A DNA stretch of 64,000 nucleotides from Otis tarda (taxonomy: Eukaryota; Chordata; Aves; Otidiformes; Otididae). Location of the stretch: the NCBI GenBank assembly GCA_026413225.1, contig CM048552.1, forward strand, positions 186,778,053 through 186,842,052, in the 5' to 3' direction. The notes under the pieces were generated by a model. It was not told the DNA's origin, did no database searches, and saw only the letters and a list, made by a program, of their open reading frames with translations. The position numbers and the translations under genes are program-made. Below, piece after piece: positions 26,317 to 39,012 of the stretch (positions are counted from its first letter, which is position 1; the number at the start of each line of letters is the position of its first letter).

Positions 26317-27189
26317 CTCAGCCCTGGCCAGCAGCGGGTCTGCCCTAGGCCCGGTCAAGTCCACTGGACAAAGGTGAAACAACTTCTAGCACTTTCCTAC
26401 AGAAGCTGCCACCATAGCCCTCCCTCACTACACAAAACCAACACAGAAGAGGAGTGTTTGCATCCCAAAGATGAGATGAAAGTATGGCTCCATGGTTCTC
26501 AATTGAGCTGGAATATCACAAGGAATTTTTCCCCGAAATCTTAGAAAGTTGAGGCAGAAACACAGAAATGACATGTCTTCATAATTTCTACCTCACTTCG
26601 CCAAGCTGACAGTCTCCTTCCTATATAGCCCACTTTTCCCACTTGGAAAGGATTTGGGATGCCCCTCTACTTCTGTTTTCTTTATCCCTGAGTTTCTTCA
26701 TGAGATGTTTCCATGTATTTGCTTAATATATATACCCTGCCTATGGCTCTGACTGTTAAATCATCACTTGTGTTCCAAGGATATGCTTTATTTAAATACT
26801 GGGTGTAAAACTCTTCACCCACCCCCTATAACTCTTCAGCTCTGCTGCTGGTGCCATTCTTGATGGTTTCTTCATTACCCGCTTTGTGCTCTGTCTCTGC
26901 CTCTTTCTAGGTTGTCCCTTAGGAATGGAGTAATTTCCAACACTTCTTTTTTTTTTTTTTTTTGCAAGAAGACTACGTCTTATTTAACTGCATGCTAAAA
27001 TCCCACTCTTTCTGCCAGACCCGTGGCGTGCTCAAAAGCACAGATGGTGGGTTGCCCTTTTTTGTGTCTGTCCTGCAGGGAAGGAAGATGGAAAGAGAGG
27101 GCTTTTCTTTAGGCTGGGCTTTGGCACAGCAGCGGGTATGCCATCAAAGCTGAAAAATAGCAGACAGGGCAGGGTATTAAGATGGTATT

Positions 27190-27285
27190 CAGCAAACCTA
27201 GTTTCAATCCTTGGCTCAGTTTCCAGTACAAGAGGTATGAAATTTTCCTTCCTTGCTAAGGTGTTGTGAGAGTAAAACCATGCTA
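27190..27285 (+). mobile_element. MIR-like (CORE-SINE) relic, sense
   Basis: Three blocks occur in MIR order. They are a box-B-like CCTAGTTTCAATCCTTGGCTC, CAGTTTCCAGTA, and TTGCTAAGGTGTTGTGAGAGTAAAAC, which resembles the MIR 3' block CATAGGGTTGTTGTGAGGATTAAA. The part between GGCTC and TTTCC is shorter than in MIR, implying an internal deletion. This is called by eye on a highly diverged copy. Confidence 0.4.
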
Positions 27286-29442
27286 ATAATGGTGGATTGC
27301 TGATGACTGTGGGGTGAGGGGCAGACTGGTTTTCCAGCTCTGTGCTTAAAATCGCAGCAGAATGAAGCTGGGTGTTGGGTTTGGGTTCTGTCTTGTGAGG
27401 TGTGGATGGGGGGGAAGAGGCTCACTGCAGTGATGGACCGTGTGGTTCGGTGCTGCTGTGAAGATGTTCAGGTGCCTCCGTGGTGTAAGAAGTAAAGTAC
27501 AGAAATGTGGTTGGTGAGCTTAGTTCTCCTGCTGTAGTCCACTTCTAAACTTGAGCATCCACAAGAATTTGCTACCACAAGCAACATGGAAAACTGAAGA
27601 ATATTTTGAGTTTGTGTGTTACAAGATACATATTCTTTTTGGAAGTTCAAAGAAAAACGTAATTATTTTTTGTTAAGTGGAAAAAGTCCCATTATTAAAT
27701 TCTAATTGCAGTATTTAAGATTTTTCTTCATTTTATAAACTGTGTTAGAAATAGGGGGGAAAAAACCTCAATAAATAGCAACAGATGTAGCTCTGTAGAC
27801 TTCAGACCATTCCAAAGCCTTTAACAGGACAAACAACACTAACATACTTTCCAGTCTCAACCATCAAATAAAGTGTTTACAAATTAGGATATAATGACCC
27901 TTGCTTTTCTTCTCTATAGTAAAACAGAAAAAAAGGGCTTAAAATTATTTAATTACCCCTGGCTTTTTGACGTTTTGAAATCTATATCAAGATAAATAAT
28001 ATTTATGGTTTTGTTGTATGCAACAAATTGTTGTTTACAAAATGCAATGTAGTATGAAATCCTCTGTTCTCTCAGGACTCAGACCACATAGTGACCAGGG
28101 TTTCAGTCTCGGTTGGCGATTCCAGTTGAATAACTGGAACAGAGCATGGGTAATCATCATGTAAGCACGACCAGCCACAAATGGCAAAATGCTTAGCAAT
28201 GTATCAGATTTGCACTGTCTCCATGGCTTTTTTTTTCAGGCCAATGGATCTTAATGCCACTCTGCAAGCGTTTGCATGGCAATACTGCTGTGCTAAATAC
28301 AGAGACGATCTTGCAAATTAGAAATGAGAGAAATGGACTCTATTTTAGGCTTTGTGAAGAACTGAGGAAATTTACAGTTATCTGTACATTAACAAAAATC
28401 CTTTCTTTCAAAATTACCCTTGAATTTGTCAAATTAGTGTGATATCAGATGAAATGTGTGCATGATCAGGACAAAAGTGTGTTGGGGTTCTTTCAGTGGA
28501 CCAAATTCTGCCACTGATATATTACATCGCATCTTCTCCTGTAAGAAATGCAAATAGGCAGGATATGGCCCTAGACTGTGTTTAGTACTTCTGATTTCCC
28601 TAGAAAAGTGTCCATATATAGACTGAATCACTCCTGATCATGCTAGGATTTAGTTTGCAAATTAAATAAATCTCAAACATGTGACTTCGCTGATTCAATG
28701 GATCTTAATTGATTTGATTAATATTAATCACTAGTGTCCATCCTTTCTTGGCCTTCTGGATTTTCTTCTCTTACTGTTTTATTGAGCAATGTCACACTAT
28801 TTCCCATTTGTTTATGCTGTACGGCGCTTGTCTCTTTTCCCCAAGTAGGAAATTAAACAAAATTCCTTGCTGCAAAAAGAGGGCTCTGTCTCCGTCATTC
28901 CCATTTGAGGGTGCCATATGCCCAATTAAACCCTTCTTTTCACCTTGATGATTATTTTTTGTTAAAGATGCAGACGTCCAGAGCGTGCAGACTGAGCTGA
29001 AGAATTGAGGTTGGACCTGGACCAGCAGAAGATTCATTGTTCGAGTCATGTTGGTACAGCTTGAGCAAACACTCAAAGCAGCTGGTCAGCTCCAGATGGA
29101 TTTCATTGCCAGTCAACCGTTACATGCAACCTTGCTTCCAGTGCCTTACCTCTCTCTGCCCAGGCCCTCTGTATATTATAAATTTTTTTCCCAGTAATTC
29201 TCTTTCTCATTTCTCATATTTTTTTTTAAGCAGCTAGGTAGATTTTGTGACTGTTTCTGCTTTGGCAGGAGAAATGTTTTATTCTTCTTTACTGTCCTCT
29301 GAACAGAAGAAAAAAAAATGAGAGTAGAACCCCAAAGAGCTCCCCTTCCTTTCACTCCAGTTCCCTCTTTCTTTTTTCCAATGGAGCAAGACAGAGCAGA
29401 GAGAAATAGAGAAAGTGAAAGAAAAAAATGCACTTTAATCTG

Positions 29443-29463
29443 AAAACAAAACAAAACAAAAAA
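29443..29463. repeat. AAAAC microsatellite, short
   Basis: Three AAAAC units run into an A-rich tail. This is a minor low-complexity tract. Confidence 0.7.
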
Positions 29464-32400
29464 GAAAATAAAATTCCTTTTGAAATCAAGATGAAAATAA
29501 TTTTACATTTTCCTGTATAAAACTCATCCAGTAGCATTTCAATGAAGAGACATTTCTGTCCTCAGTGAAGTCTTCTTTTTAGCTTTGGAAGGTGTTTGGT
29601 TTAACTTTTGTTTTTTTCCGTCATCAAGTACTAAGCAGATCTGCTGTTTTTTATATCTTCTGACAACTTTAAGCCAGCTTTTTCTTCTGGGAGTTGAGGC
29701 TGCGTGTATGTTAGTACGCAAAACATGCTTGCGTCTGACCCTTATGAGGCCAAGCAGCCAGTGCCTGGACAGGCAGAGGACCTCGGCACTCGGAGCAGGG
29801 TGGCTGCGTATAGACCTCATGCTCCTGGACACCCTCTGGCTCCCAAACTGTGCATGTGAACTGCTGGGGGACGCTCTAGCTGGCACAGGCCCAAACTGTG
29901 CCATAATCAGACCACTCCAGCAGCTTAACAGTACAGATGATTCCTCTTTCCGAAACTCAGGACTCTTTCCAGGAACTGCTTAACTTAGTAGTATAGACAC
30001 AAATGGAGACCATTTGTGCTTTTGTGTAGGTCCATTAATTGTCTGGGTCTTGGAAGTGGACTTTAACTTTTGAAGTTATGAGAAGTAACTTACTAGCTAG
30101 TTTTCAGAAGCAAAGTAGCCTCTTTTCTGTTAGAGATTGTGCAAACATCAACTGAGACTTAAAAGACTGAGAGACTTGGGTTGTAAACCCTGTGTGATGA
30201 ACATACAACTGCAGCAGCTCACCCAGCAAGCACTCTGTGTGCCGGTCCTTGCACTTCGGGCATAACATTACTGAGAAGCCCCGGCACCATGGGCTTGGGC
30301 TGAGGATATGTCTTCCAAATAATATACCCATGAGGCACCATACTGGTTAATTAGAAGAGCCCCAAGTGGGAAAATGCAGTTCATGTTTTGACCTGACCAT
30401 TTTTTTCCTGTAGAGCTCACAATAGACTGATTTGCTCTTCCTTTGAGTTAATCTTCTGTTTATGTAATTGATGTTTAGATATCAAGCAGGAGAAATGCAT
30501 GCTCTCCTTGCTGGTTGTACATCATGTGGCTGCATTGGCACCTGTGTGTGTCAGACTGGAGCACAGCAGGATATTGCTGTCTAGATATTTCGATGCCAGT
30601 TGGTCATTACTGTTATCTCCAGAGCAGAACAAACGCAGGTGATACTCCCAATGATTGCATGCAAGAAGCAAACAAGGGTCTGTTTTCATGAGGCAGCAAC
30701 CCAGAGCACTTATCTAAATACCTGCAGGAGTCAGTAGCCATTAACGTCTCCAGTCTCCAACATGGGCTAGAGCCAGATGTGAGCAAATTCTTCTCAAGTT
30801 ACAAGTTAGTTACAGCCAGAGATTTAACAATGTGGTTTCACTAGGTAATTGTGCTGTCCAAGTTAACTATTGATTAACCTCCAATCAAATGATGTCAAAT
30901 CTTACTGCACAGGTTTTTTTTCCAAGTTGACTTTACTGATTATGCAGTAAAAACATAAGCCTGGCAGGATTAGATTGCATTTACTGTCCATTGAGGAAAT
31001 AATTCTTATTTCTGGTTTCATTCAGATCTTTAAGAAGTCCTACTTCTCTGTAAAGGTATTTTATTTGTATTTTTAGCAGAAATGACGATATCCCATCCTT
31101 CTGTGATAAGCCCTATATGCTATTCGTTTGGGTAATCTCTGTTCTTCTTTCTACCCCTCTTCATATTCTGTTGATAACACTTCATTGAACAAGTTTTGAA
31201 ATAAGACTTTACCTCCTTCTGGCAAGGACAACACCTTCTTGTTTGTTCTGTGAAGTGGCAGGCAGACTTTTTCAGAGTTATAAACAGCTCGTTCAAATTA
31301 TTCCCCTTTCTGATGTAAAGCATTGCTATTCCTTATGTTATTTTATTAGTTAGGATTTGGGGGAAGGGAATAGTTTGCAAAGCTGGGTTCCTGTAGTTGC
31401 TTCTGCCACCAAACTTAAAAAATATTGGATCCACAGCTATCTGTTACTTCCTTCTGTTGCTGGGACTTTCTGCAGCACAGCAATATAAAATAAGAACACT
31501 GTCTCTTCCTGTGTCTGCACCAGTGGCCTTTGAGGTGACCTTTTCAAAATTACAAGCCGGGTGGTCTGAATGCCACCGTTAATTCAGGTTAGCCAAGAAA
31601 CTGCAATATATGTCACTTCATATGCCCAGCATGACCACAAAATGCTCAGACTGCTGAAGTCCTGGAATCCCAGGGCTTGTGTGGACAAGTAGGGACCAGT
31701 TTTAGCGGTGCCCCCACCATCAGCATTAGCAGGTTGTTTACCAAGTTATTTTGAGAAACTCATGGAAAGTCAAGAAGCTGAGAAGGATCTTCAAAATAGA
31801 TGTCTGTCACGTAGCATCTGTAGAATTTATTGTCTGCCAGTTACCAGGGCTAGGTCTGTGAGCCATACTGGCAACATCAGACTTACTGACGGGGAGATTA
31901 AGTGCTCATTTTGTAATTAGTGGGAGTATTACTTTGTTTTTATTGCAGTAATGCATAGAGGTTCCAGCAGAGATTGAGGGCCTCTCTGTGATAAGCATTA
32001 GATTTATGTACAATAATAATTAAAGCTCTTGCCTCATACTGCTATGAAGGTCATCTGAAGGATGCTGAGAGATTTCAAAACAAATAAGGCGATTATGAAA
32101 TGGATCCACCTTGAGCTATTCAGCTCCCAAAGTTGCAAGACCAAGTCAAGACCACACACAGAGCTCCCTCTCTCCATGTTGTTTATGAATGGTTTACAAG
32201 GGGCTGTTCCCAGGGGGTCACTACCACAGGCACTCCAATATTATACCCACTTCTAAAACGGCCTCCACAGAATCGTCATTATGAACATTTTTTTCAGATG
32301 TTATAAAATAACGACTTCACAGTGAGTTAACTACTCTCTAGCTTAGTTGGATAGGGAACAATATAATTTATGTGCTCTGAGCTTTCTCATGGATTAAATT

Positions 32401-35400
32401 TATCACTTGGTCAGTGGAAGTGCCCCTGTTTGACAGATGTAGGCCATTATTGAACAATTTGGCCTTCAAAACAGTGACTGTATTTGGAAAAGTACTTTTG
32501 GCATAGCCAACCTCAATTTTAGCAATCCATAATACAATGTAATGCCTTAGGAGACCTTCCTTACGTTGACAAAGACATGGAATAGGCTGAGAACATTTTA
32601 ATAAATGAGATGGTGAGTGCGTTGTCAGTGAAAAAGATGCCAGGTTGGACTCCTTCACCACTCTTCTCTCACTAAGATGATGGCTTCTGTCAGCTCCTCC
32701 CAAAGATAATTCAGTGTGCCTGTTTAAAACCTTGAAATAATGAATCACGTTGAAATAGCGTTGAGAGGTGAGAGTGCAATAGTAGGGAGGCAAGAAGACT
32801 TTGTCTAGGCTGTACCTGGTGGGGAGAAGTGCTCAGGTCTGACCTTTGGGCAAAAGTGAGTGGGTAGGGAAACTGCTCACAAGCTGTCTTGCAGGAGGAG
32901 ACTGTCAGCTTGGCAATTTTGAGATGGTGTTGCAATACAGAAGACTTGGCATGTACATATGTATTTGTATGTACAATGGGGATAGATAGGAGGGAGGGTC
33001 ACACATTTAGTACAGACCCTTATTCAGGGCAGCCCTATCCAATACACGGAGTACCATGTCTGTGTCACATCAGGTTGTTGGAAAGAGAGGGAACAGCTAC
33101 CACCTCCAGTATAGAAGAATCTTCATCCAAGGTTGGGAAAAAAATACAGGAGAGAGTAAAGATTTTTCTCTTTTTTTTCTTCACAAAATGATGTGTTTCT
33201 GACAAGGGACAGGGAAATCCAACAATTAGTGGACATGCTGAACATGGCAGTTTGTAGTGGTGACAAGGGGATATAGAAAATATGAAGAAAAAGGGGGAAA
33301 GAAGAGCTTGTGAAAAGTATTCTATAATATTTGTTAATTTAATAGTAAGGGAGTGAGTCAAACTTGGAAGGGCTGGAAGGGAAGAATGAAGACTCAAGTG
33401 TCTTAAGGTCAGGCAGAGGTGGAAAAGAGCAAGCCACTGAAGACAGGGGGTGGGGAGAATGATGATGTAGGAATGTGACTTCAGACACAACCCTGTCCTT
33501 GCAAGAGACATGTTTGCTGAGCCTGTAGCCAAGGTCAGCCTTGGTTTGGCCAAGAGCACTCCAACACACATCCTTCCCCCAGTACTGAATTGGAAGGGCT
33601 TTTCCCTTTTTGTTGTGATCTGTGAAGGCTGAAGCACTCAGTGATCCTGGCAGGGTCCTCTCTGATAGGTGGCTGGAGCATGACCTGGCCTTGTCAGTGA
33701 ATGCTCATGGTGCAAGGCCACAAGTGATGTGGGATGGTACGCCTGGTCATGTTGGAAAAGGCTCTTCACCAGCTAAATAAGGCATAGTGTTCAGTATCTG
33801 GCATGAAATTCGAGCTATTGACATGGGGCCACAGTCCCATAGACAAAGTCTCCTTCCCATTGCCCTTCCCCAACTGTCAAGGATAACAACAACATCCTGG
33901 GATGGTAGATGGGCTGGAGAACTAGACCAGAGTCTACTGGGACACTGTGTGCATGCAGCGAGACAAGGGCAAGCAACTCTGGCTGTGTCTGAGGATATCT
34001 TGGCCAGCAAGCAGTGTGCTCGCCAGGAAAGTTCACTGCCAGAGGCCACCCAGCATGGGGAGGTCCTTGAAAGGGTGGTGTGAATGTTAGCTTGAATGTT
34101 TCCTCTTCTTAAGGAGACCTTAAAGCCCAGATGTAATCCTGTCACCCTCTCCAGGGTTCAACAACAAATAAGGGGCTTTTAATGCAAACAATTCACTACT
34201 CAAGTTAAAGTTTGGGTGCAGATCAGCTCCAAATAGTCCTAATAAAGTGAGGTTCATGCATGTGTTTAGACATCTTCATACATTCCCAGCCTCTGTCCTT
34301 CCTTTTTTCGCTTGTGAAGCACAAGAGGAAAGAATTTCTGCTGACCTTGATTAGAATAAAAGACTAAACTTACTTTATATCCAAGTCATCTTTGTGGATG
34401 AGTGTTGGCTAACATGCAGTCACGGCTGGGATGGAGCACAGTAGCCATTTTGTGTGGAGCAGATCTTACCAACAGTGTTCAAGGAGTGGGAGAAGTGGCA
34501 AATAATTTCCTTAATTGAAAATTATGTGGGAATTTCACAGTGTGCAGAATATAATTAACCACACTGGAATCTGGCCAGGGAACCAAGGTTAACACCGCTG
34601 TACTTGCAGAAGTGCCACTGGTAAAGCAACACCTCCTGAAAACTTTAGAACCTAATCCATTCCTATAAAATAAATAAAAGGCACGTCTTTGAAAGGTGGT
34701 GTACAACTTTTATTTATATTTGGCCATGCCTTCATCACTTACAACTGAAACAGTCAATCACGGCTGTACACTAAAATCAGAAGTATATACAGCTCTTAAT
34801 GACATGTATTTTTTTAGTGAATCAAAGTTGAGTTAGTGTACTGCATTATGCCAAATCTTTATAAAATTGAGCCAAAGTCATCTTATGTATGCAACACATT
34901 TTATCGAATGTGTAAGAAATATCTGGAAGAGGAATATTGTTTATATAGAAGGAAGGGGGAAAAGTGAAGTTGGCAGCATATCATGCAAAAAATTAGTTCA
35001 GTAAAAGGGGAAAAAAAAATAAAAATCAAGCTATGTGCCAGAGTTTCAGTCACAGTCAGATGAGCTTTTCTGAGCTTGCAAGTACTATACAAATGTGAAA
35101 AACACGCACTTGGTGCAGGAGGAAGTGAAGAAGGAAATAGCTGATGGAGAAGTCAGGGCTGTTTATGCCAATGGTGACGCTGCAAGTCAGCTAGAAAAAA
35201 ATCAGCAAGAAATGAACTCATACTTCAAGCCCAGACTTATCTCTCATGTTGCTGGAGCTGTGCTGCAGATTCCCTAAGCCACAGTGTGGGACAGCAATGG
35301 GTCTTGTGGTACAAAGAACACTGCTTCTTTTCCAAGGGGAGCTTGATTCTTATCATGGCTACAACCCAAGAAGCCAACAAAACCCTACTGAAACCAGGAG

Positions 35401-37965
35401 TTACACTTGCATGTGGTGCAAAACCTGGGCTGGGCATGCAGAACTGGGCCTGATGTGAAGGTTCCTAAGAACCTGTCCAGGTGAGCACAGTGAGACTTTA
35501 AACTTTCGGTCCTCAGGTCTTGGGACTGAGGGTGTTGTGAGGAGAGGAAGGCCTGTAACCTAGAAAATTATGAGGGTGACATTTTGGAAAGTGAAATAAA
35601 GGGAAATTCCCAAAAGGTGTAAATGGGGTGCACCTGTCTTTGGGGCTGCAGTGACACTGCAGGGCTACAGCAGCTGGTGAAAAACTCTTTGCGTCTCATG
35701 AATGCCTCTGAAAAAGTCCCTGCTCTGCCCTGGGGTGAAGCAGAGCTCACAGTGGGGTGTTTTATTTGTCCCTGTGAAAAGCCAGCCAGCTGGAGGCTGG
35801 TGCACTGGCCGGAGAGCAGCCTGGTGCCTGGCGGGTAGAGGGGCAAAGCAGGGACATGAGGGGTCAAGGCTGCTGCCTCGGTCGTCATTGCCAGGAGTGG
35901 CACAGAGTCTGGCCTTCCCTAATTCAGGATAAATTTAGGGAGATGAATTAGGACTGAGAGGGCTGAAACAGCAGGAGCCACCGCCCAACAGGCAAGCAGA
36001 GTGTGGAGATGCCGAGCAGCTGACCTGGGGGCCTGCCAGCCCTTCCTGGGGGGGTTTGGGCACATGCAGGGTGTCATCGTTCAGCTCTCTGGGAGCAACA
36101 GCACGTAGAATAAGACAGCGAGGAAGACCTTGCGTCGTTGGTCTGAGCAGAAGCATTTTTGGGTATAACAAAGAGGTAAATCTCCTGCTGCTTGATTCCC
36201 AGTTTGTTCAATGAAGTAAGACTCTGCTTACAGTCTTTCAAACAAAATAATAGTGCATTAAAGAAATACCTGACACTATCACTAATTTCTCCAGCCCTCT
36301 GGGAAGTGTAAGACCCTGAATATTGACTGACTGCGTTGGTCAAAAGGTAACAGTGTACGGGTTGCTGCAAAAGTGTTTGCTGTTTTGTCTTTTGCATTCA
36401 GTTGCTAAATGCTTCAGATTTCACTGATGGAGATTTTATATTGGCTCTGCCTTTTTTGGTTTCCATTATAAGGCTTTTAAGTTGCTGATGGAAACTTCTG
36501 CCCTTGAGTACAAGCATGGCCAAAGGTAACATCCTCATGCCAAATACTAGAGGAGATCCCACTAGCCCCTTAAATCAAGCAAATTACAGTTACTAGTGAT
36601 GTACTACAAATTACTAGTTCCCCTGTCCCCTGATTCTAAGGAAGCAGGCACCAGGGGCATCGAGGGGCTGGTAGGATTTAGGAGAAGGAGTAGGCAGGGG
36701 TAGGCTGTGGGGCTCTCTGCCTCATCAGCACGCACATGGGGAAGATTTTGAGGAATATCATAGCCGTAGCAAATTTCCACTGAGCAAAAAAAGGTGAAGA
36801 ACCACTCCAAAGAGGCTAAATCCTCCAGCTGGGCCAGGTGATGGGTGGAAAACATTGCTAAACAGTTAAATCCAGCAGCAAGTGTTGAAGCAGCCGATTC
36901 TGTAAACACAGCGTTTGCCTGCAGCCTGGGTTGGCTTTGTGGGGAGTGTTTCCCTAGCAGGAGCCGCAGGAAGAGCAGGGCATGAAGGAAGGGATCAGTA
37001 TGCGTCCCAGAGTGCAGAAACCTGGAGTCATTGCTCAGGCAAAACTCATAGGGACCAGCCCCTTAATGTGATTTCACCAGGGCTTTGAACGCAATTTTTA
37101 CACAGCATCTTTCTCCTTGACAAATCCAAACCCTTTCATCAGTGATGACTGGCACCAGCCCCCCTGTGGATCCTGTTGGACTGGATTCAAGCTGTATGCT
37201 GGTTTTTTTTTTAGCTGTAAATCTTTCTGCCCTACTCCCCTGCCCCCATCCCCCTCCCCACCTTTTAAATTCTTCATTGATTTAATACCCACGCACCCTC
37301 CTCACCCCCTCGAGGCTATCAAACAACTTTTCCCTGAGTGCTTATGGTTGCTCCAGCAAAATGGGCTTGAAAGAAAAATGGTTCCAAGCTGAAAACTTGA
37401 AGAGGTTATACATGAGCTCTGTACAGAGATTGAAAAGCTCTGAGTTGTTATAGCAGCTGTCCCAGCTGAAAAAATGTCAGGGAGTGGGATCGTTTTCTGT
37501 GTATTTTATGGACAGGGAATAGGCCAGGATCCCTGGTATTTGAGTTACTCTGGGGCTGTTCAGCCAACCCCTACACTTTGCAGGATAGTAATCGGATCCT
37601 CAGTGCCCTTGAAGTGTGCTTGCGCTCTGTGTAGAAAGCAATAGCTCTGTGCCAAGCGCTAAATGGACTTTTAAGTACGTAAGCCATTTTTGTTCTTGTA
37701 AAATCTAGGTTTGATTCTGTAAAAAGGCTTGCACGCCTTTTTTTTCTGGGGAGTTTGATGCAATTTTTCTCCGGATTAAAGCTGAGTGAACTATTATCAG
37801 GGAATAACTCCCTCACTCTTTTTTTTTTTTTTTTTCCTGGTTGCGATTAAGAAAGGATTCGGTTATAACTAATTATTTAAAAGTGGTCAACCGCACTTGG
37901 AGCAATATATTGCAACCACTGGGTCGTTTGCACTTGCTTTGCTAGTTAGCTGAAGTCTTTCACAA

Positions 37966-38325
37966 AATTTAAGGCCAGAGGGGACCATTAGATCAGCCTG
38001 TCTGACCCCCTATGCATCACAAGCCATTAAATTTCACCCAGTCAGCCTTCTTCTAAGCCCAGTAATGGCTGAGCTTAGCTGAATCACAGAACTCAGAAAT
38101 GTATCCAGCCTGGATTTGAAGACATCCAGGGACGCAGACTCTAACACTCCCTTGGTAGTTTGTTCCAGTGGTTAAAAACTGGGCCTTATTTCCCATTTGA
38201 ATTTGGCTGGAAACTGAATCCAGACTTTGGTTCTTGTTACGCCTTTCTCTGCCAGGTGACGCAGCCCTTTGGTATATGGCGTTTTCTCTCTGTGAAGGTA
38301 CTTACATATGCTGTAAACCGGTCCT
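37966..38325 (-). mobile_element. Ancient CR1 fragment of turtle/crocodile type
   Basis: The plus strand carries, in order, GGCCAGAGGGGACCATTAG, GTCTGACCCCCT, ATTTCACCCAGT, GACATCCAGGGACG, CCTTGGTAGTTTGTTCCAGT, GCCTTATTTCC and TTACGCCTTTCTCTGCCAG. This is the antisense 3' part of the CR1 subfamilies abundant in turtles and crocodilians, in the usual order (tail, 3' UTR, end of ORF2). It is far more diverged than the avian CR1 copies in this window and lacks the ATTCTATGATTCT tail, so it likely predates modern birds. ORF2 reading is broken. The 5' boundary, near 38325, is approximate. Confidence 0.8.
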
Positions 38326-39012
38326 TTTTCTAGTTGTTAAAAAATAATGTAAATAGATGGTGGTTTATGATTTTATCCCAATAAGGCAATTTATATTTCC
38401 TTTTAAAACATTTAAAACATCTTTCGGCATCCTCTCAGGTATTTGACTATCCTTTTAAGCAGATGGATGACAGAACTGCAGAAAATCTTCTTTCTGTCTT
38501 GCTAGAACATAGGGAAAAAAATTCTGTATCCTAGACCTGGATGTAGGCCTGCTGCGAGCATCCTCTCACCACCTGTTCATGAGCGATGTCCAGGCGCACA
38601 CCTTTCTCTGGCCTTAGCTTGCTATTTTATCATCTGTAAGGGGATGGAAGCATTGAACTCATGACAAAACCTTTTTCCTGCTTGATACGTTCTGACCCGT
38701 GAGAGGTTTAAAAAAGTTTCTAGTTCTGCAGAGAGCTCACAGACAGAAAGCTAATTGTGGTCCTCTCCCGGAGCTTGAGAAGGTGGAGTCCCCTGACATC
38801 TCCAGCCCAGCCAAAGATTTGAATGTCCATCCCAGTTACCCGAGTAAGGCACTCTTGAGTGGATTTTGCTGTCATTACACTCTTCTGTTGGAATTGTGGT
38901 CCTAAGTCATCAGCCATATGATCTGACCGTGAGCACTCATATAGCAGCTGAATACTGTCATCATGCTACAGAGCTAGAGCTCTTCATCTTTGGAGACTCT
39001 TCTGCTTGACCT
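38326..39012. other. Unique spacer between two CR1 fragments
   Basis: I see no gene or repeat in this interval of about 690 bp. It separates the ancient CR1 fragment from the avian-type CR1. Confidence 0.5.

Larger units (their letters stand above)
25303..26445 (-). mobile_element. Avian endogenous retrovirus solo LTR
   Basis: This is a complete-looking long terminal repeat in antisense orientation. On the minus strand it starts TGTGTTGGTTTTGTGTAG and ends GGTTAAACTACAACA, giving the expected TG...CA ends and short terminal inverted repeats (TGTTG/CAACA). The flanks are GAACA on the left and GAAGA on the right, a possible 5-bp target-site duplication with one mismatch. Five bases would fit a class III (ERVL-type) element. 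I recognise the overall sequence as an LTR group common in non-galliform birds, but I cannot name the family with certainty. No gag, pol or env sequence lies on either side, so this is a solo LTR left by recombination between two LTRs. Its antisense GC-rich body creates spurious open frames up to 214 codons. Confidence 0.88.
26446..37965. other. Gene-free, mostly unique sequence
   Basis: I recognise no gene. Open frames up to 190 codons exist (33065-33637 minus) but carry no motif. The part about 33400-34140 has higher GC than its flanks and is open in several frames on both strands. I could not match it to a repeat or gene. Low-complexity features include a 17-base T run at 26947-26963, an AAAAC array at 29443-29463 and a 17-base T run at 37819-37835. 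A MIR-like relic near 27190 is listed separately. Confidence 0.5.

Noticed and set aside
33065..33637. 190-codon minus-strand open frame
   Set aside because: Low-complexity serine, leucine and proline-rich translation with no motif, and overlapped by other open frames. It has no splice or promoter context.
35095..35277. 60-codon plus-strand frame with acidic, helix-like sequence
   Set aside because: Short, no motif, and no neighbouring exon recognised.
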